Below, piece after piece: positions 51,842 to 60,361 of a DNA stretch of 64,000 nt. Within the stretch, counting starts at the first letter, position 1; the number at the start of each line of letters is the position of its first letter. Position numbers and translations under genes: made by a program. The notes below the pieces were generated by a model. The model saw only the letters and a list, made by a program, of their open reading frames with translations, had not been told where the DNA came from and searched no databases. Source of the stretch: Chitinophaga sp. GbtcB8 (lineage in GTDB: Bacteria > Bacteroidota > Bacteroidia > Chitinophagales > Chitinophagaceae); NCBI RefSeq assembly GCF_019091455.1, contig NZ_JAGXJN010000024.1:1-64000 (forward strand), written 5' to 3'.

Positions 51842-53249
51842 TTTTTGCGGTGACGGTGGCGTTGAGCGTGGCGCTGTTCAATACTACCTGGATGTTGCTG
51901 CCGGGCTTGATGGTATCCGGGTTAGCCGTTACTTTACCATCCTGGTATACCAGGGCAAAACCCCGTTTTAAAATGCTGGCGGGGCTCATTAAGCGGAAAA
52001 CGGTTTTGTGATGTTCCAGCTCACTGTGTTTGTTTTGAAAATACATCCGGTTGAAGGATGTGATATTAGCTGTTATATTTTCCAGTTCATTCCGTTTATG
52101 CGCTACCAGTATGGTAGGTTTTGACAGTACCTGGCCGGATACGGCCAGCAGCTCCCTGTGTTTGCTTAACAGGATGGATTGTGTAGTATTAATGACGGTT
52201 TGATTGTAACCCTGCAGCTGATCCTTATGCCTGGACAACATGGTGCGGGCCTGGTTCACGATCATACTATTGAGGGCTGATAAAGACTGGGAGCGGGCAG
52301 AGAACAATTGCTGCGACTTGATTAGGATAGTCTTTTGCAGATTGATCACCTCATCTTCAAATGCCTTGTTGTGGGCAATAATGAACTCTGCTGCTTTGGT
52401 AGGTGTTTTGGTAGGGCTATGCGCCATGAGGTCTACCACGGTTTCATTTTTCTGGTGGCCGATACCGGTAATAATGGGTATGGGAAACCTGGCCACTGTT
52501 TTGCCTAAACGGTAAGTATCAAAAATGAGGAAATCTGTTTGGGCACCCCCTCCCCTGATGATCACTACTGCATCATAAGGCGTGCCTGTATTAAAAATAT
52601 CTATGAGGCGCTGTTGCAGCAGCTCGGCTTTTTCTTCGCCCTGTACTGCCGTGAAGTATGGATGAATGATAAACCGGTACCCAAAACGGTTATTGTCCAG
52701 CGTATGCTTAAAATCCTGGTAACCGGCGGAGTTGCCGGAGGATACTACTGCTAGCTGCTGGATGACGCGGTTTAATACGAGCCGGTTATTACGGGTAAGG
52801 TATTGATCACCGGCTTTCTGAATGAATTCAGGGTTTTCTGTTAGCAGCCTGGCTAATACCGCCTGTTTCTGTTGTTCCAGTAAACCGATAGTGAAATTAG
52901 CGTCTATATCCAGTACGGTTATCTGCAGGCCGTATTGGTTGTGATAGTTCACAGATACCTTTACCAATACATTGATACCGTTCTGAAATACCTGGCCGGT
53001 GATACGCTCAAAATCTTTGATCTTATCGGCTCCGGCGCCCCAGGCTACGGCTGCTACTTTTGCAATGATGCCGGCGGTGCCTTCCTGTTTTTCTACGAGA
53101 TCAAAGTAGTGATAGCCTTTTTGCTGGTAGTAAGAGTAATTGGTAATGTCTGCAATGATCCAATACGTTTGCCCGGCAAAGACATTGTTGATGGCTTGCT
53201 GGATCCTGTTGGTAAGGTCAGATAATCTGATGGGCGGTGTGTTGGACAT
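51810..53249 (-). CDS. xseA: Exodeoxyribonuclease VII large subunit
   Basis: 479 residues. Landmarks are the N-terminal OB fold (IRLSDLTNRIQQAINNVFAG, then YWIIADITNYSYYQQKGYHY), the nuclease domain (AVVIIRGGGAQTDFLIFDT, TGIGHQKNETVVDLMAH, SPTKTPTKAAEFII) and the long C-terminal coiled coil. It forms the catalytic part of exonuclease VII with XseB. It is the first gene of the xseA-xseB pair. Confidence 0.95.
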   Translation of the reverse strand: MSNTPPIRLSDLTNRIQQAINNVFAGQTYWIIADITNYSYYQQKGYHYFDLVEKQEGTAGIIAKVAAVAWGAGADKIKDFERITGQVFQNGINVLVKVSVNYHNQYGLQITVLDIDANFTIGLLEQQKQAVLARLLTENPEFIQKAGDQYLTRNNRLVLNRVIQQLAVVSSGNSAGYQDFKHTLDNNRFGYRFIIHPYFTAVQGEEKAELLQQRLIDIFNTGTPYDAVVIIRGGGAQTDFLIFDTYRLGKTVARFPIPIITGIGHQKNETVVDLMAHSPTKTPTKAAEFIIAHNKAFEDEVINLQKTILIKSQQLFSARSQSLSALNSMIVNQARTMLSRHKDQLQGYNQTVINTTQSILLSKHRELLAVSGQVLSKPTILVAHKRNELENITANITSFNRMYFQNKHSELEHHKTVFRLMSPASILKRGFALVYQDGKVTANPDTIKPGSNIQVVLNSATLNATVTAKNETNGTAFDI

Positions 53250-53480
53250 GTACTCTAAAGCTTAGGCATTCTGCGAGTACAAATAAAAGAGTTTTTATTG
53301 GAAGTATGGGGATCAGTTTGCGATGAGATAGGATGTCAGTATGGTAGCTATTTATTTTTTTCTTATATTGAATCGATTTTGACCAACTTAGATTGAAGGC
53401 CCTCCTCCTTTTTACCCTAAAATATTAATCCCTATGAATTGGTCATTTAGAAATCCACGAATGCAGTATCCTCCTCTGAA

Positions 53481-54104
53481 ATGACTCGTACCGGTACTGA
53501 TAAAAAAGATACGCGTACCTATGTTAATCTGCATGCCGACGGTGTTTACTATAGGAAGAAAATTACGGGTGACATTTCCTACACACCATCGCAGGTACAT
53601 ACTTATTATCAACCGGGGGATAACAATATAATACAACACACTATTACATCTGCTCCGGTTGATCAATTAACGGATATTGATTCTAAAGATTTTATTGATG
53701 AATTAAATATCAAATCTAGCCGATCTTCATATTTAAATTGGTTCGGTATTTTACCAGCGATTCTCTTCTGTATTTTTCTGATTGCACATTATAGCCGGAT
53801 TGCTAAAGTCGCTTATGACAAAAAATATATTGTTACCATTAAAGAAGCCAAGACAGGTATAAATATCAGGTTGGATCCAGACAAAAAGAATGCTGTGGTA
53901 GGAGGCGCCCTCAAAGGTGATCAATTTGATCTCGTTGATTCCACAAAGGCAAACTGGTATGAAATAAATCATAGGGAAATGAATGCGTATATTTCCAGGG
54001 AATATGCTGCCATAGATTCTTTAAACATTAATAAACGTACCTATTCCGGCTTTGAGGTAGAATCAGATAGTTTCATAAAGTGGTTCTTAGCTGGTATGTT
54101 ATAA
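53481..54104 (+). CDS. Membrane protein with SH3-like domain (5' part of a probably frameshifted gene)
   Basis: 207 residues. A polar N-terminus (to about 85), one transmembrane helix (WFGILPAILFCIFLIAHYSR, about 88-107), then an SH3b-like domain (ITIKEAKTGINIRLDPDKK, VVGGALKGDQFDLVDSTKAN). The frame ends at 54104, but the natural sequence seems to go on in the +1 frame: after WFLAGML the other frame reads YKYNAGAAKLITRIG, which joins the next coding piece without gap. A 1-nt loss near 54100 explains this. A 16-codon frame (53434, MNWSFRNPRMQYPPLK) ends at the start codon here and may be the true N-terminus. Confidence 0.6.
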   Translation: MTRTGTDKKDTRTYVNLHADGVYYRKKITGDISYTPSQVHTYYQPGDNNIIQHTITSAPVDQLTDIDSKDFIDELNIKSSRSSYLNWFGILPAILFCIFLIAHYSRIAKVAYDKKYIVTIKEAKTGINIRLDPDKKNAVVGGALKGDQFDLVDSTKANWYEINHREMNAYISREYAAIDSLNINKRTYSGFEVESDSFIKWFLAGML

Positions 54105-54153
54105 ATACAATGCTGGCGCAGCAAAACTGATCACCCGGATAGGGGTAAAAAGC

Positions 54154-54597
54154 GTGTATAACAACAAAAAACCATCCTCTGCTTTTATCACGAATGTGAA
54201 GGTGCCTAATATTAACCTCCGGAACACCGAGCTGTATTTTTTCCCTGAACGTTTAATCATCAAGAGAGGCAACCATTTTGCTGCGATATTCTATAAATTC
54301 CTAACAATTGATTCCAAAATCACACGTTTTATTGAAGAAGAGCCTCTTTCATCGGATGCAGTTGTTGTTGGGCATACCTGGAAATACCTGAATAAGAATG
54401 GTACTCCAGACAGACGATTCAATGATAACCGGCAGCTTCCGATTTGTTCATATTCTGAGTATACCATACGGTCAAATTCCGGCGTACATGAAATAATCAC
54501 AACTTCTAAACGCGGCGCATTTGATAGTTTCACACACTTTATTGCAGCGATAGGAACCCTTCAAAATAAAATGGCGAATGCTCTAAGCGAATCCTAA
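54154..54597 (+). CDS. Uncharacterised C-terminal domain (3' part of a probably frameshifted gene)
   Basis: 147 residues from a GTG; the frame is open upstream to 54091. It belongs to an uncharacterised domain seen in many bacteria whose typical phrase is HTWKYxNKxGxPDRRFNxNRQLP, here HTWKYLNKNGTPDRRFNDNR. Other segments are NINLRNTELYFFPERLII and SGVHEIITTSKRGAFDSF. With the preceding piece it would make a protein of about 370 residues with a membrane anchor and an SH3 domain. The function is unknown. If the frameshift is real the gene is a pseudogene. Confidence 0.6.
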   Translation: MYNNKKPSSAFITNVKVPNINLRNTELYFFPERLIIKRGNHFAAIFYKFLTIDSKITRFIEEEPLSSDAVVVGHTWKYLNKNGTPDRRFNDNRQLPICSYSEYTIRSNSGVHEIITTSKRGAFDSFTHFIAAIGTLQNKMANALSES

Positions 54598-54648
54598 TGA
54601 TAAACAACCAGCTTTAAAAATCGATACTTCATCATTTTAAATATAATC

Positions 54649-55212
54649 ATGACAAATATTGAATATTTACAAGACTTTATTGGAACAGCTATCGAAAGCC
54701 TGAAAGGTGTTCAAGCTAAGGGGGTAAAAAATGAATATTCCTTCGACATTAACTGTTCAGATCTGGAGGATTTCAACTTCATAGATATCAGACAAGCTGA
54801 AAAATTTAAGAAAATTTTTGACAGATTAAAAGAAATGAATGGCCCTGCATTATACCGGTTTGAAATCATATCAGATACTGAAGGTTTACGGGTAATTGAA
54901 GCTTTAAATAGCTACAAGGCATCTACTGAAAGAAAGGCTACTCCCGCCCTAAAATCTAAAATAGATCATAGTTCAAAAATTCTGTATGTTGGTAAAGTAA
55001 AAGGTTTTTTCTGGGGCCGGCTTATACAGCACCTAGGCTTCTTTAAAGTGAAGGCTACACAAGGCCTTCAATTATTTTACTGGGCCAAAGGCCTACCGCT
55101 ACATTTAAGGGTTAACGTATTAGAATTTGATAGCAACATGGCTGAGCTTATGTCTGTACTTGAATACTCACTTGCTCAAAAGCTTAACCCGTTAATCGGC
55201 AAACATAAATAA
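54649..55212 (+). CDS. GIY-YIG-like nuclease-fold protein
   Basis: 187 residues. The N-terminal helical region (1-65) is unplaced. The rest fits a divergent GIY-YIG fold: ALYRFEII as the first strand, ILYVGKVKGFFWGRLIQHLG as the YIG strand followed by the helix with catalytic-type Arg, then a C-terminal helix with the Glu and Asn-Pro pair in VLEYSLAQKLNPLIGKH. A 60-residue insertion separates the first two strands. It could cut DNA or be an inactive relative. It lies in an AT-richer island behind the frameshifted gene. The fold call is from motif order, without alignment. Confidence 0.55.
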   Translation: MTNIEYLQDFIGTAIESLKGVQAKGVKNEYSFDINCSDLEDFNFIDIRQAEKFKKIFDRLKEMNGPALYRFEIISDTEGLRVIEALNSYKASTERKATPALKSKIDHSSKILYVGKVKGFFWGRLIQHLGFFKVKATQGLQLFYWAKGLPLHLRVNVLEFDSNMAELMSVLEYSLAQKLNPLIGKHK

Positions 55213-55523
55213 CATTACTAATAAAGCTTACTCATTCACGTGAGTAGGAATTAACTACGTTCGACTATAGCTCACTAGGGAAAAACAGGGCATTCAGGCT
55301 CACTCCATTTCGTTTGGAAAGGGCATTTAAGATGGAATTTTTTGAATAGATAAAGACCAGGCTGATCTAAGCGGGTCTTGTATCGCCTGCCTAGGAATTA
55401 TTTCTTTACTAATATTTTTAGTATATTTACTAAAAACCATTGAACGAGAGCCCTATGGCCTTCTCAGATATGCGCTATTGTGTAAAAAGCTGTAAAAGTT
55501 AATACCTACTAAAAATTGTTGCC
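55213..55523 (+). promoter_or_regulatory. Spacer with a perfect inverted repeat around a -7-like box
   Basis: 311 nt, AT-rich, no gene. At 55415-55436 the sequence TTTTTAGTA-TATT-TACTAAAAA is a perfect 9-bp inverted repeat, whose centre (TATATTTA) resembles a -7 box. It could be an operator for the gene at 55524. A 15-codon frame (55455, MAFSDMRYCVKSCKS) follows and is probably not a gene. Nothing else was seen. Confidence 0.4.
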
Positions 55524-55868
55524 ATGTTGAACTTTGCCATTGTAAAAGATCTGATCACCAAACACGTGGAAGTTAGAGAACAACTCAATTTGCTGGCCAT
55601 TGCCGGCGTTCAGATCGATGCATTTGACCAGCTGAACTTATTTGATATTGCTTTAGATGTTATTGGTTTTCCTAAAGACAATACCCAGGGAATGGATTTT
55701 GAAGAACTCGATGAAATGCATTCCAATGGTACTGTGTTTAGCCGGGATAAATGGGATTTTATTGTTTTTGAATTGCAAAAGGAGAATATAGATGCATTTG
55801 TAAAACAGTTGTATGCGGAGTATAATGAGCTGATACTGGAGCGGCCGCATTTGTTTGTGAGGGAGTAA
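55524..55868 (+). CDS. Small acidic cytosolic protein of unknown function
   Basis: 114 residues, acidic, no signal or membrane helix. Two-part pattern: a helical N-terminus (IVKDLITKHVEVREQLNLLA) and a C-terminal part with FSRDKWDFIVFELQKENIDA. It is not recognised. It may be controlled by the inverted repeat upstream. A hairpin terminator follows. Confidence 0.65.
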   Translation: MLNFAIVKDLITKHVEVREQLNLLAIAGVQIDAFDQLNLFDIALDVIGFPKDNTQGMDFEELDEMHSNGTVFSRDKWDFIVFELQKENIDAFVKQLYAEYNELILERPHLFVRE

Positions 55869-55908
55869 GGCTATAATGATCAATAATGAAGTTCTTCAAA
55901 ATTAAAAA

Positions 55909-55941
55909 TGGCAGGTAACTATAAAGAAACCTGCCATAATT
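55909..55941 (+). terminator. Terminator after the 114-residue protein gene
   Basis: TGGCAGGT (55909-55916) pairs with ACCTGCCA (55929-55936), followed by TAATTTTAAT. Confidence 0.7.
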
Positions 55942-56019
55942 TTAATGACAAAATCTAAATCAATGAAATCTCAGAATAAAGGACATCTCTTCTGTAAAAC
56001 TCAACAATCTTGGGAAACG

Positions 56020-56310
56020 TAATATTTTAGTCCACCTGGTCGGCAAAATGCCAGGATCATCTCGGAAGAGGAAGAACACTGCTTAATCAGCTGATCTCCG
56101 AAAACGAAGATGCCAGACAGCTGTGGAATTACTTGCGTGAAGAACATGCGGGGCTGCAGAAATGAATAACAGCCGCTTGCCGGCATTATTTTCAGCGGTG
56201 TGCTGGACCGCAACCATCCGCTGGATAAACAGCTGATTCTTTTGAGGCCGAAAATGTACAATATTACTTTAAGGATGTAGTACTGCATTTCAAGTGGATA
56301 ATATTCAACT
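56020..56310 (+). pseudogene. Decayed FecR-family anti-sigma factor gene
   Basis: Pieces of a FecR protein can be read across frames. The N-terminal segment reads ARIISEEEE, then after a frame change LLNQLISENEDARQLWNYL and REEHAGLQK, the usual FecR start helix region. Then a large deletion leads to FSGVLDRNHPLDKQLI, and after another shift AENVQYYFKDVVLHFK, the FecR C-terminal end. About 250 residues of the middle are missing. It lies beside a minus-strand outer-membrane barrel gene, the usual partner of a sigma/FecR/receptor set. The cognate sigma gene is not present. Confidence 0.75.
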
Positions 56311-56357
56311 TATAATATAAAGTCATTTATGATTTTTCACCAATAGATTCTAGTTTC

Positions 56358-56381
56358 AGGGCCACTTTCTAGTGGCCCTTT
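56358..56381 (+). terminator. Hairpin at the end of the FecR remnant
   Basis: AGGGCCACT (56358-56366) pairs with AGTGGCCCT (56371-56379) around a TTCT loop, with a T-rich tail on the plus strand. It touches the stop codon of the convergent barrel gene. Confidence 0.65.
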
Positions 56382-59049
56382 ATTTCTTATTACCCGGCTT
56401 CAGAAAACAAGTAAAGCTCAACATAAAAAATCGCTGCAATACGGTTGCCTGCATATCCTCTATATAGTTGGTTCCATAAGTACGCATAACCGCATGGTTC
56501 TGGTTCAACAGATCAAAACCCTGCAATTTCATTAACCCTGTTTTTCTGCGGAAAACACTCCTGGCTATATAAGCGTTTACCATTGTTACATTTTGGTTAT
56601 AAGCGGCAGTTATGCCCGCGTTGTGCTGATAATTAACATTACCGCCTATGCTAAACCCTATTGGTAATATTATATTCCCGCTCAATGCAGCCGTATAGCT
56701 ATATAAATCAATATTACTTCCTTTTTGCAGGGAATACCTGGCGCCGTTATAATTTATTCCTGTACGGAATGCAAGGTCCAGCAGCCGTTCATAATTATAA
56801 TTAAAGCTAATGTGCTGACTAACATACAGGTTTTTCACATCACCCGGTTGGTCATTGGTGTAATTGATATCCCTGTTAAAGGCAATCATTGTATTAGTGT
56901 TAATGTCCGTATGAATCTTCTTTAACCGAAAAGCATTGGTTATATTAACACCCAGGTTATAAACACCGTTAGCATTCAACGGCTGGCTTACCTGCCTGCC
57001 GAGGGAGTCCAGCCGGCTGGCTGTTATAATCTTATTTGTAAATAATACAGCACTTGCATTAAAGTTCATTCCCTGGAAAGTACCCGGGTTAAATGTATTA
57101 TAACCAACATTGAAACTATGCATAACCGTTGGCTTCAGATCCGGGTTACCTAATTGAATGTACAGCGGATTGTTATTATTCGGCACAGGCTGTAGTAAGT
57201 TAACATCAGGTGGCTGAGTGCTGCCGTTATATTGCAACCGCAGGCGGTGGTTGCTGCTGAAAGCATAATTAAAAACGGCTACCGGGAAAAAGCTGTTCGT
57301 ATTTTTCCAGAGCTTGTTATGTCCACTAATGTTATTGTTATAGAGATTACTTAATTGCATCAGCACCCCGATGCTGTAATCATATTTTGCTTTCTGCGTA
57401 CGAAAACTAAGACTACTATGCTGCAGCACAAAAGTATTCTTAAAAGAATTACTCAAACTATCATTAGGACGGTCATAAGCCCCCTTGGCTGCGTTGTAAT
57501 CATATGCAAGCTTATCAGCGGAGGTCATACTACGATTATAGGTATAAACTGCATCCAGAAAATGATCTTTATAGAGCGGCTCTGTATAAGTAAAATTGAA
57601 TGAAATTACCTGGTTCCGGTTATTAATATCATTCCGCTGATTTATAGTATCCCGGAACATTTCCCCATCCGGCTGCATAAACAGGTCATTGGAGCTATTA
57701 AATTGCTGCTGTTTGTTAGTGTTAAAACTTGCCTGAATATTGGTGCTAAATGTACGCCCTGTCCTTTTAAATCTTTTTCCGAAAAAGAGGTTCGTAGTTA
57801 TATTAGGTGAGGCGCTTGTATTCTCATTATATATATTTCCGCTATTGATTAGCTGTTTCTGGCCGCTTAATGATTCGAATACATTCTCCTGGGAATCATT
57901 ATTTTTTACATAGTTTGCATTAATACTGGCAATCACGGTATGCAGGGTATCGGGCCTATACTCCACACGCAGGTCTGATGTATGGCTGGAACCATTACTA
58001 AGAGAATGCGTTTGTTGGTTATAATAATAAGTAGTATCCGGTAATAAATTTTGTCTTGTGCTAATCCGCTCATTATCTGTATGCATATCGTTCATATAAT
58101 AGCTGCCACTGAGCTTTAAAGCGCTACCTATAACTGTGCTATAATTAGCTCCCGCATTCCAAATGCGTGTAATGCCATTTCCACCTATCTGCATGCCATT
58201 TTCCTGTGAGCCATTTACATTATTACCACCGCCTAGGAAAGACAGCTGTTGATCGCCAAAGCGGTTTAAATTCCCATTTAATGCAAAACGTTCGTCTGTT
58301 CCATACCCTCCCATAGCACGGCCCAGGAAGCTGTTTTTCTTTTCTTCTTTTATGGTGATATTCACTGTTTTTTCTGTTTTGCCATCAGCGGCCCCGCTAA
58401 ACTGCGCCTGATCGGATTTCCTATCCACCAGCTGTATCTTATCTATCATATCTGCAGGCAGATTTCTTGTTGCTAACTTCGGATCATCTCCAAAAAAAGG
58501 CTTTCCATCCACCAATATCCTTTTCACTGTTTCTCCATTTACTTTTATGGTACCATCAGGAGTGATCTCTACCCCTGGCAACTTCTTCAACAGCTCCTCC
58601 ATCTCTGCATTCTCCCGCGTTTTATAATAATCCGCATTAAATTCCAGTGTATCTTTTTTTACAACCATAGGCATACGCACTTCTACTATTTCCACCATCC
58701 CCAGCGTAACCCCTGTTTTTTGCAAAGCAATACTGCCCAGCTGCATTAAAGTATCCGCAGGAATGGTAACCGATTTTAACTGCTGCTGGTATCCGAGGTA
58801 GGTAATGTACAACCGGTAGTCACCAGGTTGTACCTCATCCAGCGCGAAGGCACCATTCTTATCCGTAAACCCGGATGCAGCCCGCGAAGAATCCTTTGCA
58901 TACAACAATGCCACCGTAGCATCCGCCAATGGTTGTTGGGTTTCTTTATCTATGATACGTCCTTTTACCCGGACATGTGAAATTGCCTGGGGCCATGCGT
59001 GGAGGGAACACAGGGCAACAAAAAGTACGATGAGGAGGATTTTACTCAT
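56380..59049 (-). CDS. TonB-receptor-like outer-membrane beta-barrel protein
   Basis: 889 residues from ATG 59049 (a signal peptide starting MSKILLIVLFVALC). Order: a carboxypeptidase-regulatory-like beta domain (VRVKGRIIDKETQQPLADA, about 26-110), a plug domain (LKKLPGVEITPDGTIKVNGE, VKRILVDGKPFFGDDPK) and a large C-terminal barrel of the outer-membrane beta-barrel 3 family (MGGYGTDERFALNGNLN to the end). It lacks a plain TonB box and SusC/SusD partner, so its ligand is unknown. The divergent gene is MauE-like. The decayed FecR gene next to it implies that this receptor lost its transcriptional control set. Confidence 0.88.
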   Translation of the reverse strand: MSKILLIVLFVALCSLHAWPQAISHVRVKGRIIDKETQQPLADATVALLYAKDSSRAASGFTDKNGAFALDEVQPGDYRLYITYLGYQQQLKSVTIPADTLMQLGSIALQKTGVTLGMVEIVEVRMPMVVKKDTLEFNADYYKTRENAEMEELLKKLPGVEITPDGTIKVNGETVKRILVDGKPFFGDDPKLATRNLPADMIDKIQLVDRKSDQAQFSGAADGKTEKTVNITIKEEKKNSFLGRAMGGYGTDERFALNGNLNRFGDQQLSFLGGGNNVNGSQENGMQIGGNGITRIWNAGANYSTVIGSALKLSGSYYMNDMHTDNERISTRQNLLPDTTYYYNQQTHSLSNGSSHTSDLRVEYRPDTLHTVIASINANYVKNNDSQENVFESLSGQKQLINSGNIYNENTSASPNITTNLFFGKRFKRTGRTFSTNIQASFNTNKQQQFNSSNDLFMQPDGEMFRDTINQRNDINNRNQVISFNFTYTEPLYKDHFLDAVYTYNRSMTSADKLAYDYNAAKGAYDRPNDSLSNSFKNTFVLQHSSLSFRTQKAKYDYSIGVLMQLSNLYNNNISGHNKLWKNTNSFFPVAVFNYAFSSNHRLRLQYNGSTQPPDVNLLQPVPNNNNPLYIQLGNPDLKPTVMHSFNVGYNTFNPGTFQGMNFNASAVLFTNKIITASRLDSLGRQVSQPLNANGVYNLGVNITNAFRLKKIHTDINTNTMIAFNRDINYTNDQPGDVKNLYVSQHISFNYNYERLLDLAFRTGINYNGARYSLQKGSNIDLYSYTAALSGNIILPIGFSIGGNVNYQHNAGITAAYNQNVTMVNAYIARSVFRRKTGLMKLQGFDLLNQNHAVMRTYGTNYIEDMQATVLQRFFMLSFTCFLKPGNKK

Positions 59050-59292
59050 CAGGGTTATTATAAGAGGTCCTTTAATGGTTCCCGCATACATACGGGGTTA
59101 TTCTTTAGCCGGCGCTGTAATTTAAGAAGTAAAAAGTAATAATAAGAGAGGAACGATAAGAATTTACACCTGCAATTTTACTGCAGCAAGATTATTTATA
59201 TTATGGGGAAAGCAGCTTATCGTGGCCTAAATTGCTACTCTAAAAGATCCGAATTGACTACGGTAATTTTTAAGGCTTCCTTATATTCGATT

Positions 59293-59748
59293 ATGCTCAA
59301 AAGAACCATTCCTTCCATTGTTGCACTGCTCCTGGTAGTGCTATTCTTATACACCGGTATAAGTAAACTGATGGAGTACACCATCTTCAGAGAACAAATT
59401 GGCGCCTCCCCTATTTTACATCCCATTGCCCCATTTATTGCCTGGGCAATACCACTGGCAGAGTTTGCAGTAGCCGTTCTGCTATTTATCCCAGCATGGC
59501 GGTTATGGGGATTATATGCCTCTTTTATACTAATGCTGGCATTTACAGGTTATGTAATTACGATTGTAAGCTTCAGTAAAGAGCTGCCCTGTAGTTGTGG
59601 CGGTGTATTACAGGAAATGAGCTGGGGCCAGCATATTGTCTTCAATAGTATCATGACTGTTTTAGCATTGACAGGCGCCATCCTGGAGAAAAAACGTTCC
59701 AAAGAACAAGACTTAAACAATACCACTCACAACATTGCATCTATGTGA
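59293..59748 (+). CDS. MauE/DoxX-family redox-associated membrane protein
   Basis: 151 residues from ATG 59293; longer upstream frames would add a non-hydrophobic leader. Four transmembrane helices are present (SIVALLLVVLFLYTGISKLM, FIAWAIPLAEFAVAVLLFIP, LWGLYASFILMLAFTGYVIT and a last helix). A Cys pair in ELPCSCGGVLQEMSWGQHIV is the family hallmark and suggests thiol-disulfide chemistry at the membrane. No methylamine dehydrogenase genes or thioredoxin-like partner are near, so its role here is unknown. The gene is divergent from the barrel receptor. Confidence 0.85.
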   Translation: MLKRTIPSIVALLLVVLFLYTGISKLMEYTIFREQIGASPILHPIAPFIAWAIPLAEFAVAVLLFIPAWRLWGLYASFILMLAFTGYVITIVSFSKELPCSCGGVLQEMSWGQHIVFNSIMTVLALTGAILEKKRSKEQDLNNTTHNIASM

Positions 59749-60361
59749 CACTTTTATATTCTTCACTGGCTAATACGTTCAAGTATCATAACGCTATAAT
59801 ACCGCAGTCCCATTTTAATTTGCAATAGGTTAATCCACCACCAATAGACCTGTAGTTATTCTCATTAAAACTGTTGAGGCCCCAGCTATTCCTACACCAA
59901 CAAGCAATAGTCCTCAATGACTATTCATTATGAGAGAAAATGTCAATTTGATCCTCAAAATAAACTCACCTTCACAGCCGGCTACCATTCTACAAAGGCT
60001 TAAACATCATATTGCTACCTGGGCAAACGTAGAATATCAGAAATATAGTTTTGGAATTATTTAACCAAATGCTCTTGTATAAGCTGTTCCACATTTACCT
60101 ACTTCACTTCCGTATGAAAAAAGCACTTATGCAGTTATACCCAGGGTCAATAGGTCTATTTTGCCCCAAAGTATGATATTGACCAGGGTACTTTAGAAAC
60201 TAACGTTCAAACTGTTTTTAAGAAGCGTTTACCAGGAAACGTGCATTAAAAAAATCTGAGATGCTCCCCCCCTTGCTAATTCCTGCCTACCCTTTATCAA
60301 AACAATGCTACCATTTTTCCCGATCCCTCACTATTTTGCACCCCATTAAACTTCCGCATGC
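59749..60361. other. 613-nt non-coding stretch with possible gene remnants
   Basis: No intact gene. On the plus strand 59929-60063 an ATG-started frame of 44 codons begins MRENVNLILKINSPSQPA. On the minus strand about 59797-59920, without a start codon, a protein-like frame reads NSWGLNSFNENNYRSIGGG then LTYCKLKWDCGIIAL. At 60147-60184, GGTCAATA faces TATTGACC as an inverted repeat. These may be remains of deleted genes. The promoter for the GH97 gene must lie at the right end; TATTTTG at 60331 is a near match. Confidence 0.4.

Noticed and set aside
56001..56288. 95-codon minus-strand frame in the FecR remnant
   Set aside because: The plus strand carries recognisable FecR pieces, so the minus frame is a shadow.
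53250..60361. Genomic island with integrase or prophage
   Set aside because: No integrase, transposase, tRNA target or phage structural gene was found; only AT-richer composition and decay.
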